NCBI RefSeq assembly: GCF_018139145.2 | Contig: NC_059500.1 | Coordinates: forward strand, 50,896,663-50,960,662 | Direction of reading: 5' to 3' | DNA length: 64,000 bases | DNA from: Gymnogyps californianus | Lineage: Eukaryota > Chordata > Aves > Accipitriformes > Cathartidae | Shown: positions 1-11,065 of the stretch, piece by piece | Layout of the letters: each line of letters opens with the position of its first letter | Numbering within the stretch: the stretch's first letter is position 1 | Made by a program: the position numbers and the translations under genes | The notes under the pieces: model-generated | What the model was told of the DNA's origin: nothing | Seen by the model: the letters and a program-made list of their open reading frames with translations, nothing else | Databases searched by the model: none

Positions 1-2419
1 ATAGTACACTTAAAAGAGGAATGCAATTGCTTGCCTGCTAATGCACTACCACTGCTGTTCAGCTAAGTCATGTCGATTTATCTCATAGGAATTTGTTGAT
101 TTGTTTCATAGGCAGTCTGTTGCTTATTTTGATAGCCAGATGAATTAGGAACTTTCTGGTTTTGTTGCTCCCACAGTTGCTGTTTTAAAATGTTTTGTCA
201 GTAACCTAAAAGTCCAATAAATATAATTAGAATAAAATAGAAAACAGTATTGTACAGGCTATGAAAGCAAAATTCACTGTTGGCAAGTAGAATTTGCAAG
301 CAAAGTGATTAACATTGCCCACCTAAACAGATCAGAAAGCTCAAAGCATAAAATTTGTACATGAAAATTTTCAATCTATTCTCATGTAGGTTTGAAAGAG
401 CAGCCAAACAGGGCTCTGGGTAGTTTTTAAGATTAGTAGTCTTGTTACCATGTACACTGTGCCTAGTGCTCATGTCTGAACTACTGACAGTGCATCCAGC
501 AACCTGTGAGATTCACCTATGAGTTGCTGGTGTTGCTTTGTGTTGCATCAGATGCATTTCCACTTAAACACAGATTTCTATGTTATTTTGTTTTCAAAGT
601 TTTTAGCTCTGGACTATGCAGCTGAAAAATGAACTTTAGGTCATCCTAATGCTCTTGCTTTTCTTTTTAGATTTTCAACAGTTTAAGGGAAGGATTTAGG
701 GCATTTATTGCCTTAACAGTTTGACTGCAGTTCACATCTCAGGGTTTGACAGTGCTATGCTGGTAAAACAGTTCTTCCACCTCCTTAGCCACGCCTCCAG
801 CCCAAAGTAAAATAAATAAATAAATAAATACATAAGTAAAAGTCTGCCTGGAAAAAAGAAGATGCTATATGACTGTTATATATATCCTTATGTGAGTTAT
901 ATATACATCATTTGTCTCTGACATTTCACTTGTCTAAACAAAACCAGGAATGGAGGGCCTGCAGAAATGGTCCTTCACAGAGTGCAGAAATGAGATTTTT
1001 TTAATGAACCTTATGATCCAATCTGTATAGATGATATAGCCAAGTGGAGGTCAGATACAATCTCACCCTGTTTTAAGTACTACTGAAATACTACAATTAC
1101 TTCCTAAGCTTTTAAGATGACTATTGATTTGCTTTATTTCCCCAAGCTTCATAGCAACATGGAATGCATAGTTGTAGGACAGCGTAAAACATGAATTGCG
1201 GTTGTTTGTTTTTTTCCCAACTTACCCAGTGAATTCCCATGGGTATAGTGAGATGTGTACTGTCTCACAGTGTATGCCAGCAGTCAGTGCATGGATCCTT
1301 CTTTCAAGGAGGAATCCTTCAAGGGAGGGACTGGGGAAGGTGGAAAGAAGGGAAGAATCTAAGCAATTTCCACATGGTCATGTTTATCAGCACTGGAGAT
1401 ACTTCAAGCATACATCTGTGAAGTTGAAGGAGCTTTAAGAAAGTTTATTTTTAAAAGATCCTGTTTTTAAATTATGAGCATTATATATTAGAGATAAAAT
1501 TATTGGTAAAAACTGTCATTTGACAACTGAAGGTTTCAGAGAAAAGCATCTTGGTTTTGCACTGATAAAAATGCAAAAGTTTCTTCCATCTCTGTTCAAG
1601 GCTGAAATTTTTAGTCACATTTGCAGTCTGCCATTATGTCTTGTAAGTAATTTTTGTTTGTTTGTTTGTTATGTTTTTCAAAGCTGGGAAATACTTTTAT
1701 TTCATAAGTCACTCTTTCCAATAGAAACTGTATCAGGTAAGCTGTCATTAAAGTCTCAACCAAAAAGAATTAGAAAATTTAGATTTTAGTCTTGATACTT
1801 TCTTTTAAAATTGTTATGCAAAAATTTATGAATTCTTTGTCAACATCCTTCTTTGCTGTATTGAAACTTTTTCTTCAATATAAATCTATTCCTTAGTCAT
1901 GCCTAAGAAAATCAAATGTAGCACAATCCATGCTGCTACCATTGTTGCTAGCTGCTTGAAACGTTATTGCTCTGGACTGTAACTGTCAGCAGAGGCTATC
2001 AATAGACAAATGGCAAAACCTAAGACATCCTAATGACAAGGAAAATGCCTAGAGTCAGAAAAACCTCATACAATAGCTTCCTACAGGGTGTCATTTTGTT
2101 AACAGTGTCAAAATATGGAATAATTTAAACTGAACACTGTGGTTAATTCAGCTTTCTTTGAGGCCTGATACTGTTATGTTATCCTGCTCCCCTGTAAAAA
2201 AATGCTAATTACATTTTGTGTTTGTAGAGCAGATTACTGCGAGAACAGTATTTAAAAAGCTGGTTTGAAACACAGTGGAATGTAATACTTAGTATACCAG
2301 CTCCTTTGAGAGGGGTAGGTGAGTGATTGATTGATGGTAAATATTTTTCATGTTTCCATTACTGAGCAAGACTTTTGACCTTGCAATTCATGTTCATGTT
2401 GTATATCTCCTGGATGTGA
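1..2419. other. Anonymous AT-rich non-coding DNA
   Basis: I recognise no gene or dispersed repeat here. Frames of 60-90 codons around 1.2-1.8 kb have no family features and no codon bias that I can see. A short (AATA)n run is listed separately. The stretch is probably intergenic or intronic bird DNA. Confidence 0.6.
809..830. repeat. (AATA)n microsatellite
   Basis: About five perfect AATA units followed by a degenerate continuation (ACATAAGTAAA). No LINE or SINE body is recognisable immediately next to it, so it is listed as a free-standing simple repeat. Confidence 0.85.
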
Positions 2420-2435
2420 TTTTTTTTTTTTTTTT
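2420..2435 (-). repeat. T16 homopolymer (A16 on the minus strand)
   Basis: An uninterrupted run of sixteen T. It lies about 30-40 bases beyond the 3' side of the minus-strand CR1 fragment that begins near 2468. On the minus strand it therefore reads as a poly(A) tract after the CR1 sequence. CR1 elements normally end in a short octamer-type repeat and not poly(A), so the association may be chance. Confidence 0.8.
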
Positions 2436-2467
2436 GGAGCTACAATTTTGAGATCTGTAAGGTGTAT

Positions 2468-3127
2468 CCCAAATTGCCCAGCCTATCCTGATACGACAGA
2501 TACTCCAGTCCCTTAATCATCTTTGTGGCCCTTTGCTGGACTCACTCCATTACGTCCATGTCTCTCTTGTACTGGGAAGCCCAGCCCCACAGGAGCACAC
2601 AGCTGGCTCATGGTCAGCTTGGCATCTACTGTGACCCACAGGTCCTTTCTGCAAAGCTGCTCTCCAGCCAGTCAGCTTCCAGCATGTGCTGGTGCATTCG
2701 GTTATCCCGCCCAGGGGGATAACTTTGCATTTCTCTTTACTGAATTTCATGAGGATTTCCCAACCCATTTCACCAGCCTGTCCCAAACCCTCTGAATGGC
2801 AGCACAGCCATGGAGTGTCAGTCACTCCTCCCAGTTTTGTATTATACGCAAACTTCCTAAGGGTGCGCTCTTTCCATAGCCCAGGTCATTTTGGACTCAG
2901 TATCAGCCTCTGGGGTACACCACTAGTGACTGGCCTCCAGCTGGACTTTGTGCCTCTGATCACAATCCTTTTTACCTGGCAGTTCAGTTTTCAATCCACC
3001 TCGCTGTCCATTTATCCAGCACATACTTCATCAGCTTGTCTATGAGGATGTTATGGAAGACGGTGTTGAAAACCTTGCTAAAGTCAAGATAAACAACATC
3101 CACTGCTCTCCCCCTAGCCAGTCATCA
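2468..3127 (-). mobile_element. CR1 LINE fragment, reverse-transcriptase region, 3'-truncated
   Basis: Read on the minus strand this is the avian CR1 ORF2 from the RT palm region to the thumb and connection region. Recognisable pieces include the sequence for the block just after motif A near 3060-3110, the segment encoding a KFAxNTKLGG-type motif at about 2840-2862, and the region giving 'CKVIPLGGIT' near 2700. The catalytic motif normally read as FADD has become FAYN, so the copy is dead. Several stops and frameshifts break the frame. Unlike a typical 5'-truncated CR1 it lacks the 3' terminus. The overlapping plus-strand frames of 65-119 codons are antisense shadows. Confidence 0.88.
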
Positions 3128-6100
3128 CCTTAGCAGATGTTCATCACTTTTTTGCTTATCGAGTGCTAATATTATAAAACTCGGGCATAGAATGAGATTT
3201 TGTGTGGAGGCCAGTATATTACCCCTAAATTGCTTTGAGTTTGACAGCAAATACTTGTGTGAAGCAGGTTTCTTTAATCTGATCTTAATTTAACAAATAT
3301 TTCACTGATTTCACTTGGTGATGAATAAGCTGAAAATCTTATGATACTTAGGACTATGCAGGACCAGGCCATAATGTGTTAGGCACTGCCACAGAAAGAA
3401 TTCTTATTCTCAAAGCGTAAAACAATTCCTGGTACCATGTTTTTCACCTGTGTAACACTGCTAGAGTTTCAAAGAAGTGCAACATTAATCTTCAGTAATT
3501 TAATATCAGAACTCTAGAATACCTAATGTGTGGCAAAAACAAAAGAAAGGAGAACAGAAATCTTCAGCCAGTTACAGAGCAAGGTGATGTGGTGGTGTCA
3601 TGAACCTAAATTGCCATTAGCTTTTACTTTGACATTATTAACCTGCTTATATTGTCAAGGTTAAAAAATAAAGAGTAGGTGTTTATCACTATAGGTTCTA
3701 GCTATTACTTGACAGGTGAGACATAAGAGTTGAAATCTATTCCCTCTGAAGTTAGCAGGAGTTTTGCTAATGGTTTTAATGGAATAAAGAGTTGGCCTTC
3801 ATTTATAAAGAAAATCACAGAACCGGCAGTGCTAGCAGTGATGTAAGAACTGCAAGGAGGGATAACTTATAAGGGAGATTTGTTAAAAAAATAGGACCCA
3901 GTCCTGCAGTCTTAGCACTAGCAGAATTTTTCAATGGTTAATAAATTAGAATAAGGGAGCCCGTGGCTCATAAGTAAATAACATAAAAACTAACAAAGAA
4001 ATGATGAAAGGGATACAAAAGTTTACACAGAAGATATGTGCACTCTTATTTTAGAATATGGGCTGAATACATATGCATTAATGCCCAGGTTTTAGTCACA
4101 ATGAAAACGGTTATAGAGCAAATAACCAGATTTGCAGGTGACTCCAGTAACTGAAAACAAGAAGACTAATTTGTGTTTAGAATGGTAGTTTCTGGAGACA
4201 CAGCTGAACATCGGAGGATGGGAAAATGATAAATCTAACCAGTTCATTTCTTCATTGCCTCTAGTGAGTAATGGCTTTTTAAAAATAATTGTAAGCATAC
4301 AATCATTACCTGACATCCGTTAATTTATAAGTCTTTGATGTCTGCTTTCTATGACCTACTACTGACATGTTGTTTTCAAAATTAGCACAGGTATTAAGCT
4401 GTAAACTACAGATTTTCTTATAGACTCATTATGTAACTTTTAAGAGCTCTTCACATTACCAAGCATCTCAGAGTTTGAGAAGTGTTTAGTTATGAACCAG
4501 TGCCCAAGGAATGAATTAATTCACTCTTTGCTGTCTTGAAGACAATAGTGATGCTTGAGATGAAATTAAAACACCCACAAACCTGAACAGGTAGGTCATC
4601 TGCGACAGCACAGATGTATTATATATGAATAATAACACAAAGAAATAATGCTGTAAAAAGCATGCAGCCCACTAACATCTCACCGCTAATATCACTCTTC
4701 TGCACACAACAGTCACTTGGAATTTCACAGTGACAGTGGGGTTGCAGTCCATCACTTTCACTCTCACATACTAAATTTACCTATTTTATCTAAGGGGAAA
4801 AAAATACCTGTAAGCAACCAAGATCTGATTTACACAGCTGAGCAGTTTTTTGTAGTCCAGCCATTACAGGGCAACGGTACAATATATACTAGCCAAGTCA
4901 TTGTGAAAATTTATTAGACAAAAGGTTTATACAGATGATAATAATACTGATCACTAAAAAATGTTATTATAGTTAATTACTCACTGTCAGAAAGTGTAAA
5001 GAAATCAAGTGCCTTTAGCGTGGTTCAGAGAAGTATGGACTAACAAGAACAGGTAATAGTAAGATTGCTTTTTGTTGTTTTTATGTCCATCATTACATAA
5101 ATGTCTGTAATTCAAGTGGTAAAAATAGGCATACTTTTATGTTTTAAAATCTGGCCATAAGGCTTCAGATGGATACAAGACTTCATGATTTGGGCTAATG
5201 TCCTACTTTTGACTAAGAAAGATTAAGAAAAAATTTTCTAGATCTCTTTGCTTTATGCTTTTCTTTTTTTTCTCCTTTCCTTCAGAAATAGTTAATGCTA
5301 AACTCTAGGATGCTGGTATAACTCAACCTGGCAATTTGTCATTGGACAGTTCACATTTTATTTTCTGGTTGAGGCAATTTTTTGTATGCAATTCTTATTT
5401 TCTTTTCAATGGAAAATAAATTATCATTTACCTTATTATGTAATATATGCCTCTAAATAAAATCTAACTAGAACTTTTAACATATCACAAGTAATAAATG
5501 TTATGTTAATTCTATTACAAAGAAGAATTTCCAATTACTTTTAGCTTATGCAATTAGGTACATGATCACAGTTAGTGTATTGTGTATGACTATATATGAA
5601 TCATAAACACATATTTATATACATTATGTATCCTAATATTTTGCTTGCCTTACTGACAACAATACTGGGTATGTGACATAAGATGTAGGAATTTTGCTTT
5701 CTTTCAGCTTCCTATGGCTCTATCTTTGGCTTTATCATGCATTATTCTGCCCAAAGATAATGGTTCAGGGTCCAGTATTACACTTGTTACACTTGTCACA
5801 CTTGTCTGTGTCTAGAAATACATGTATTTTATAAAATTTGTGAGAGAACAAGACAGAGAAAGAGCTATATTTGCATTATCAGATTATAAACTAAAAAAAA
5901 AACAAAACAAAATGATAACCATGTATTTCAATATATTTCAATTTGCATTCAAACAATTCAAATGACTGAATTAGAACTTAAAATTTGGTATGCACAAGCA
6001 CACAGTTGTGAATGATGATAAGTCTGTTTATCAGGTTTAAGGAAATTGGTTGTTCGATAATGTAATGGACATAGTAAAATAGCATTTAAGAATAGGTTGC

Positions 6101-6544
6101 TCATTTATTGCCCTGAAGACATGTCAGGATTTGATTGTCAACATGTTCAGATGTAAATAAATTTGGAAAGCAAATCTTCCTTCTTTGTGTGGCATGGCTC
6201 ACCAAATACAAATCATATTTTTCAGCAAATACAGTACAATGGAAGTAAAATAATTACATTTTTCAGTGAGCATAGATATATTTATGTAGTATTTGAATGA
6301 CTGCAGTGTGTCACGAGTTATAGGATTTGTTTATAAGTGAAGTCTAAGTATGAAAATCAAGCTTTTCTTTACTTATAAATGAGGGAAAGCTGGACATCAG
6401 GTCTATGCCTGCATGAACAATCAGTGCTCTTAAGTCATTCGTTTGTTTGGTGATCAAGGAACTCCCCAGCCAGTCATCTGCATAGATGACCAATAATAGC
6501 AAGAAGCTGTGACTAATTAATAATAAAATGTTGAACAAAGAAGA
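3128..6544. other. Anonymous AT-rich non-coding DNA
   Basis: No gene, LINE or LTR recognised. The only local structure I can point to is a 9-bp tandem repeat at 5780-5806. The short frames here look random. Confidence 0.55.
5780..5806. repeat. Three tandem copies of a 9-bp unit
   Basis: The units ACACTTGTT, ACACTTGTC and ACACTTGTC lie head to tail with a single T/C difference. This is a local slippage-type minisatellite with no obvious role. Confidence 0.85.
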
Positions 6545-8229
6545 GATGAACCTGTTGCTGACTGGGTCGAGTGATTTAATGACAGTGGATATAAATAGGA
6601 CAGAGGTACTCAATGCCTTCATAGCCTTAGTCTTACCAACAAAGACTAGTGAAGGGATTCAAGGAGAAAAAAGTGGATGCAGGTCAAGTCAGGGGTTACT
6701 TGGGAGAGCTTGATCCATAGTAGTTCCATGGTATGAGACAGGCTGCATCCAAGGTTGCTGAGAGAGCTGGCCAATATCCTCAGAGGGCTGCTCTTTAACG
6801 TCTTTCAAAAACTGTGAAAATTGGAGGAGATCTGTGATGATTGGAGGAAAACAAATATTACATTCTCTATCAAAAAGCACCAAAATAACAATCTGGGGAA
6901 GTACAGATTAGTCAACCAACTTCAATACCAGCAAAAATCATAGAGTGGGTCTTACTGAAACAGATTTCCATGCCTGTGAAGGAGAAGGTGACTGGGAACA
7001 GTCAGCATAGATTTATCAAGGGTAAATCATGCTTGACCCAGTGGATTGCCTTCTGTGATAAAATACCTAGATTTTTGATCAGCAGGAGAGAAATGGATGT
7101 CACTTACTTCAGCTTTAACAAGGCTTTTGACACTGTCTTTCACAGTATTCTTGTATCCAAGTTAGGATAATACAGGCTGGATAGGAGAACAACCAGATGG
7201 GTACAAAACTTGTTGGATGGTTAGACTCAGCAGGTAGTGGTTAATGAGTTGTACTCTACCTGGATGCTGGTAACAGGTGGGATAACATAGGGACTGGTCC
7301 TGCTTGATATCTTGATCAGTAACCTGGAGGAGTTTATGGAATTCTTGCGCATAAGGTGTTCAGTAGACACCAGACAGGTGGGACCAGCTGATATGCTTGA
7401 GGGCATGGCTGCTGTCCAGGAGGACCTGGACAAGCTGGAGGAATGGATTGGCAGGAAATTAATGATATTCAACAAAGATAAATGCAAATTCATACACCTG
7501 GGAAGGAATAAACCCCTTTACAATAATACAAGTTGGGGACTGACTGCCTGACGAGCAGCTCTTCTGTAGCAGGCTTGTAGGATGTGGCGGATAAGAAGCA
7601 GAGTATGAGCACTGTGTCCTGGCAGCAAAGGCCAACAGCATTCTCTGCTGTATGAATAGGGACACAGCCAGCTTATTGAGGGAGGAAATTGCTCCCCTTT
7701 GTTCAGGACTCATTAGACCGTGTATGGAATACTACATGCAATTTTGGGCTCCCCAATGCAAGAAAGACATCAATAAGCATGACTGAATTCAGGGGAGGCC
7801 AGCAAGACAGTTGGCGGCTACAGCCCTTGCCCTGTGAAGAGAGCTGCGGGACCAGGGATCATTCAGCCTGGAGAAGAGGTGGCTTTAGGGGAACCTAACA
7901 GCAGCCCTGCAGCACTGACACAGAGGCAATTGAGGAGACACCAGCCAGGCTTTTCACAGTAGCACAAGATGGAAGGCTAATGTGCATGAGCTGAAAAAGG
8001 AGAGGGTCAGGCTGGATCTAAAAAAAAAAAAAATCACCAAAAGGACAGTCAAGCAGCAGAGCAGAGGAGACCAGAGAGTTTGTGTTGTCTCTGTCCTTGG
8101 AGGTTTTCAAGTGACTGGACAAAAACCTGAGCAACCTAGTCTGACCTCATATCCAGAACAACTAGAGGGAGGTTGAACTGGAGACTTCCTCAGGTTCCCT
8201 TCAACCTGAAGTACTTCCATGTTCCTATC
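6545..8229 (+). mobile_element. Old CR1 LINE copy, RT domain to 3' UTR
   Basis: A long, heavily decayed plus-strand CR1. It starts in the linker between endonuclease and RT (a frame with 'TEVLNAFIALV' near 6600). It passes through the KSCLTQW finger region near 7024, RT motif A (frame reads 'SFNKAFDTV' near 7110, where the family has an Asp before the Phe), the decayed motif C near 7360 (reads 'CSVDTRQVG' where the family has FADDTKLG), the C-terminal region near 7400-7510, and the GC-rich 3' UTR from 7690. The catalytic Asp of motif A is gone and motif C is degenerate, so the element is inactive. The 3' part from about 7690 matches the copy at the right end of the window (63.44-63.98 kb). 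The end at 8229 is approximate. Confidence 0.88.
8020..8033 (+). repeat. A14 run inside the CR1 3' UTR
   Basis: Fourteen A residues interrupt the CR1 3' region after 'GCTGGATCT'. The related copy at 63.4-64.0 kb has no such run at the matching place, so this is probably slippage expansion after insertion. Confidence 0.8.
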
Positions 8230-9376
8230 CTAAGACCTTGTTCTATGCATGTACTGGAATGGTCATGTAGAACCACAGGCCAGCTGGATTACAAAAACTG
8301 AGCAGAGGAGTTGTCAGTGGGCCAGTCAAGCTGAAGGTGCCACTGCAAGAACCCTTACAACAGGGACTCCCATTGCCACCACGTAGTGACTGACCATCCT
8401 GTCTGATTTGACTCCTTACATGAATGCAGCCCTTTGCCAACACCTCAGTAAATTAGTTTTGCTTTTAACAAACATTCTCAGTATCTGTACAACAGCAGTG
8501 TGAAGTAGATAATCAATTTAGTCATTTAGTCAATTGTGTAAGAGATTTTGAGGTAGGTTTCAGCATGCAGAGGCAATTTTGTATTTCTTAATATTTTCTA
8601 CTTCTGTCATGATTAAAAGCTCAAATACATATTTCAGTTTTCGGCTTTATATTATTTGTTGGTACCTCCTGTGGAAGGAGGTGATATGTGAGAATGCGTA
8701 TGTCTTTATCAGTTTGCTCTTGTTAGTAATCTTTAATATTACCATTGTCAGATTCAGGATAGGTTTAAGAAAGGAGGACTATACTGAAAAAGCTAGTACT
8801 TAAAAGTTGCTGTGAAAGTGTAAGTATTACAGTTTTTGTTTTTGTTTTAGAAAAAAAGTGGTTCTAGCCCTTATGAATGTGAAGACAAACTTAGAAGTGT
8901 CTGAGTCAAACAGAGAAGTCTAGCTTTTGCTTTAAGTTTTGAAAGGCCTGACTCTCACAGCTGACACCTTCATAAAAGTTTGGAACATGGTGGCAGAGCC
9001 CTAGCCAAAGATAATTTGAAAAGTATGAAGAAAACCTTCAGTGAGGAAGCACTATGAAAGCGAAGTGGGAATGACACTTCTGTAGTTCCTGATTCCCCAT
9101 TTATCCTGGCATTCTAAAACTAAGGTAAGAAGACAGCAAATATAAGCGCTTCTTACAACAGGGCTAAAAGCAATGACCTTGTAGTGGAGAAATGGACTGT
9201 TCCAGCTTTTAAATATTGCAGTGGGGCAAGCCTTTTTATTGCCTTCTCATACCTAGGATTGTCTCCTTCCTGTAACTCTTATTAACACTTCTGCACACAG
9301 ACAAATTTAAGACAAATTTTTCAGAAGGCAGATACTCTAAAATCTCTTAGAACCAAACTGCTGACACTATGCAACT

Positions 9377-9397
9377 AAAAAAAAAAAAAAAAAAAAA
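9377..9397. repeat. A21 homopolymer
   Basis: Twenty-one consecutive A residues. I looked upstream for a processed pseudogene or SINE body that would make this a tail and recognised none. Confidence 0.9.
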
Positions 9398-10997
9398 TTG
9401 GGATAAACTTGATAATTTTTGCTTAATCTAATGCCTTTTCCTACCCTCTCCATCCTTTTACTTTTTTTTTTAGTGGGGTACCTTACTCATTCTCTGACCC
9501 ATTAAAAATAATCTGATTCTTTTTCCATTACAAAAGGTAAAAGCAAATGTGTAGTCCCAGTCTATTTCAACTGTATGTAACTCAGTTGCCTGAAATGTAA
9601 TCTGTGAAGTGATTTCTTACCTTGAAAAGCAGGCTGAACTGTGTCTGAAATCTGGCACTCTCATGACACTCCAGGCCCCTTAAGAATTGTGGGTTTCCAT
9701 GCAGGGGAAATAACAAGAACCCAGAGCTGAAAACTGTCAAGTAAATGGTTTCCTAGCCTGTTTGCTTTCGATATCTCCAGGAATGCAGTGGAAGAAGCTG
9801 CTGACAAGGTGAGTGGGAACAAAGGAAGATGTATAAAGGGGTTTATCATCATAACAAGTGGTTGAAATACAGTGGAAGTTTCCCTCTGTTTCATAGACAA
9901 TTTCAATCGGCCATTTGCCCTAGCACAAATATGCATGGTGGACTGCCCTAACAGAGAAAAGATTTTGGCTGTGTCATTACACAATAAATTAATGAGTGTG
10001 TTGGACATCTGTGTATGATCTGACTTTTCTTTTGTTTGCCTCAGAGGTTTTTGAAGACCTCTCCAGTGATGGTGGATAATAATAGAGTTCCTCCAACTTC
10101 TTCCATTCTGTGCCTCTGAGTTCCTTCCTCTGGTGACTGTGACCTCTCCTATCCTTCTCTTATTGTTCTAGGGTGTAACAATCTCTATGTTTCTACAGAG
10201 GATTCACCTTCCAGACTTCAGCTACTGAGGAATAAACGACAATGTGCTGTGACCTTTTATACTAGCACTTCACAGTCTCATATGAATTGCAATTACATTT
10301 TCTCTTTTTAGCATGTGTGGCCCCTCAAGGTTTTACACAGCCGAAGATCTGTAGCAGCTCTCTCCTGAGCATCAGAAACAAGATAGTCCAGATGAACAGC
10401 AGCTGCACATTCAAGTACAGAATTATTTCTCATGCAAAAAAGTATGAGAATCCTTCCTGTAAAAATCAAAAGAACTATTCAGAGATGAGTGAGACATTTA
10501 GTTAGTAACACAAGTGTCAATTTGTCCATTGAAAACCCATTCCGTTCCTACTTTCACAGTATACATTCATAACCCATACTTATTAAAGAACTTTGGGAAT
10601 AGGTAATTTGTCATTCAATGATCTAAGAAAAAAGATGGGTAACAACCTATATAATGAAAGTTGTTGGGATTTATGTGTCCCTCATGCTAAGAAAAGAATT
10701 GAAGTGAATGGACCTCTAGAATTAAAATCAATATATCTGAGAGAAGATACTCAAATCCAGAGGTGGGGAATACGTTGAGCCACCCTGAGAATACCTATGA
10801 GCTCTGTTGATATTTGTAGTCACTTATGAACATGTTTGTTAATAATCTTTCCAGTCAGTTTTGTAACAAAACTTGAATTAGCATCTTGGTCTTGTGATTT
10901 TTCTTTTGATTCCTGTTTTGTGGACATCATTTTGCAATATTGCGGAAAAAAAATGTGTTTGTGCAGACAAGCAAAGAGTTTGTTCTAAATTCTTTAG

Positions 10998-11065
10998 GAG
11001 GTGAAGGAGATGCAGAAATTCCACACATCAGAAGAGGAGCCCAAAGAAAGACTACCATTAACACA
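10998..11065 (+). other. Candidate small exon (speculative)
   Basis: A 68-base segment is preceded by a reasonable acceptor (TTCTAAATTCTTTAG, ending 10997) and followed by a reasonable donor (GTAAGAA, starting 11066). Two of its forward frames are open. One reads GEGDAEIPHIRRGAQRK and another VKEMQKFHTSEEEPKE; both are charged and low in hydrophobic residues, as exonic sequence can be. I do not recognise either peptide. Short open segments flanked by AG/GT are common by chance in 64 kb, no neighbouring exon supports it, and the pyrimidine tract is only moderate. Treat it as a lead and not a gene. Confidence 0.15.

Noticed and set aside
9377..9397. A21 as the tail of a processed pseudogene
   Set aside because: I saw no gene-like or SINE-like body upstream and no duplication flanking it.
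9661..10008. 115-codon minus frame
   Set aside because: No homology I recognise, no signal peptide or domain pattern, no plausible splice sites used consistently, and no neighbours. Expected by chance in 64 kb of six frames.
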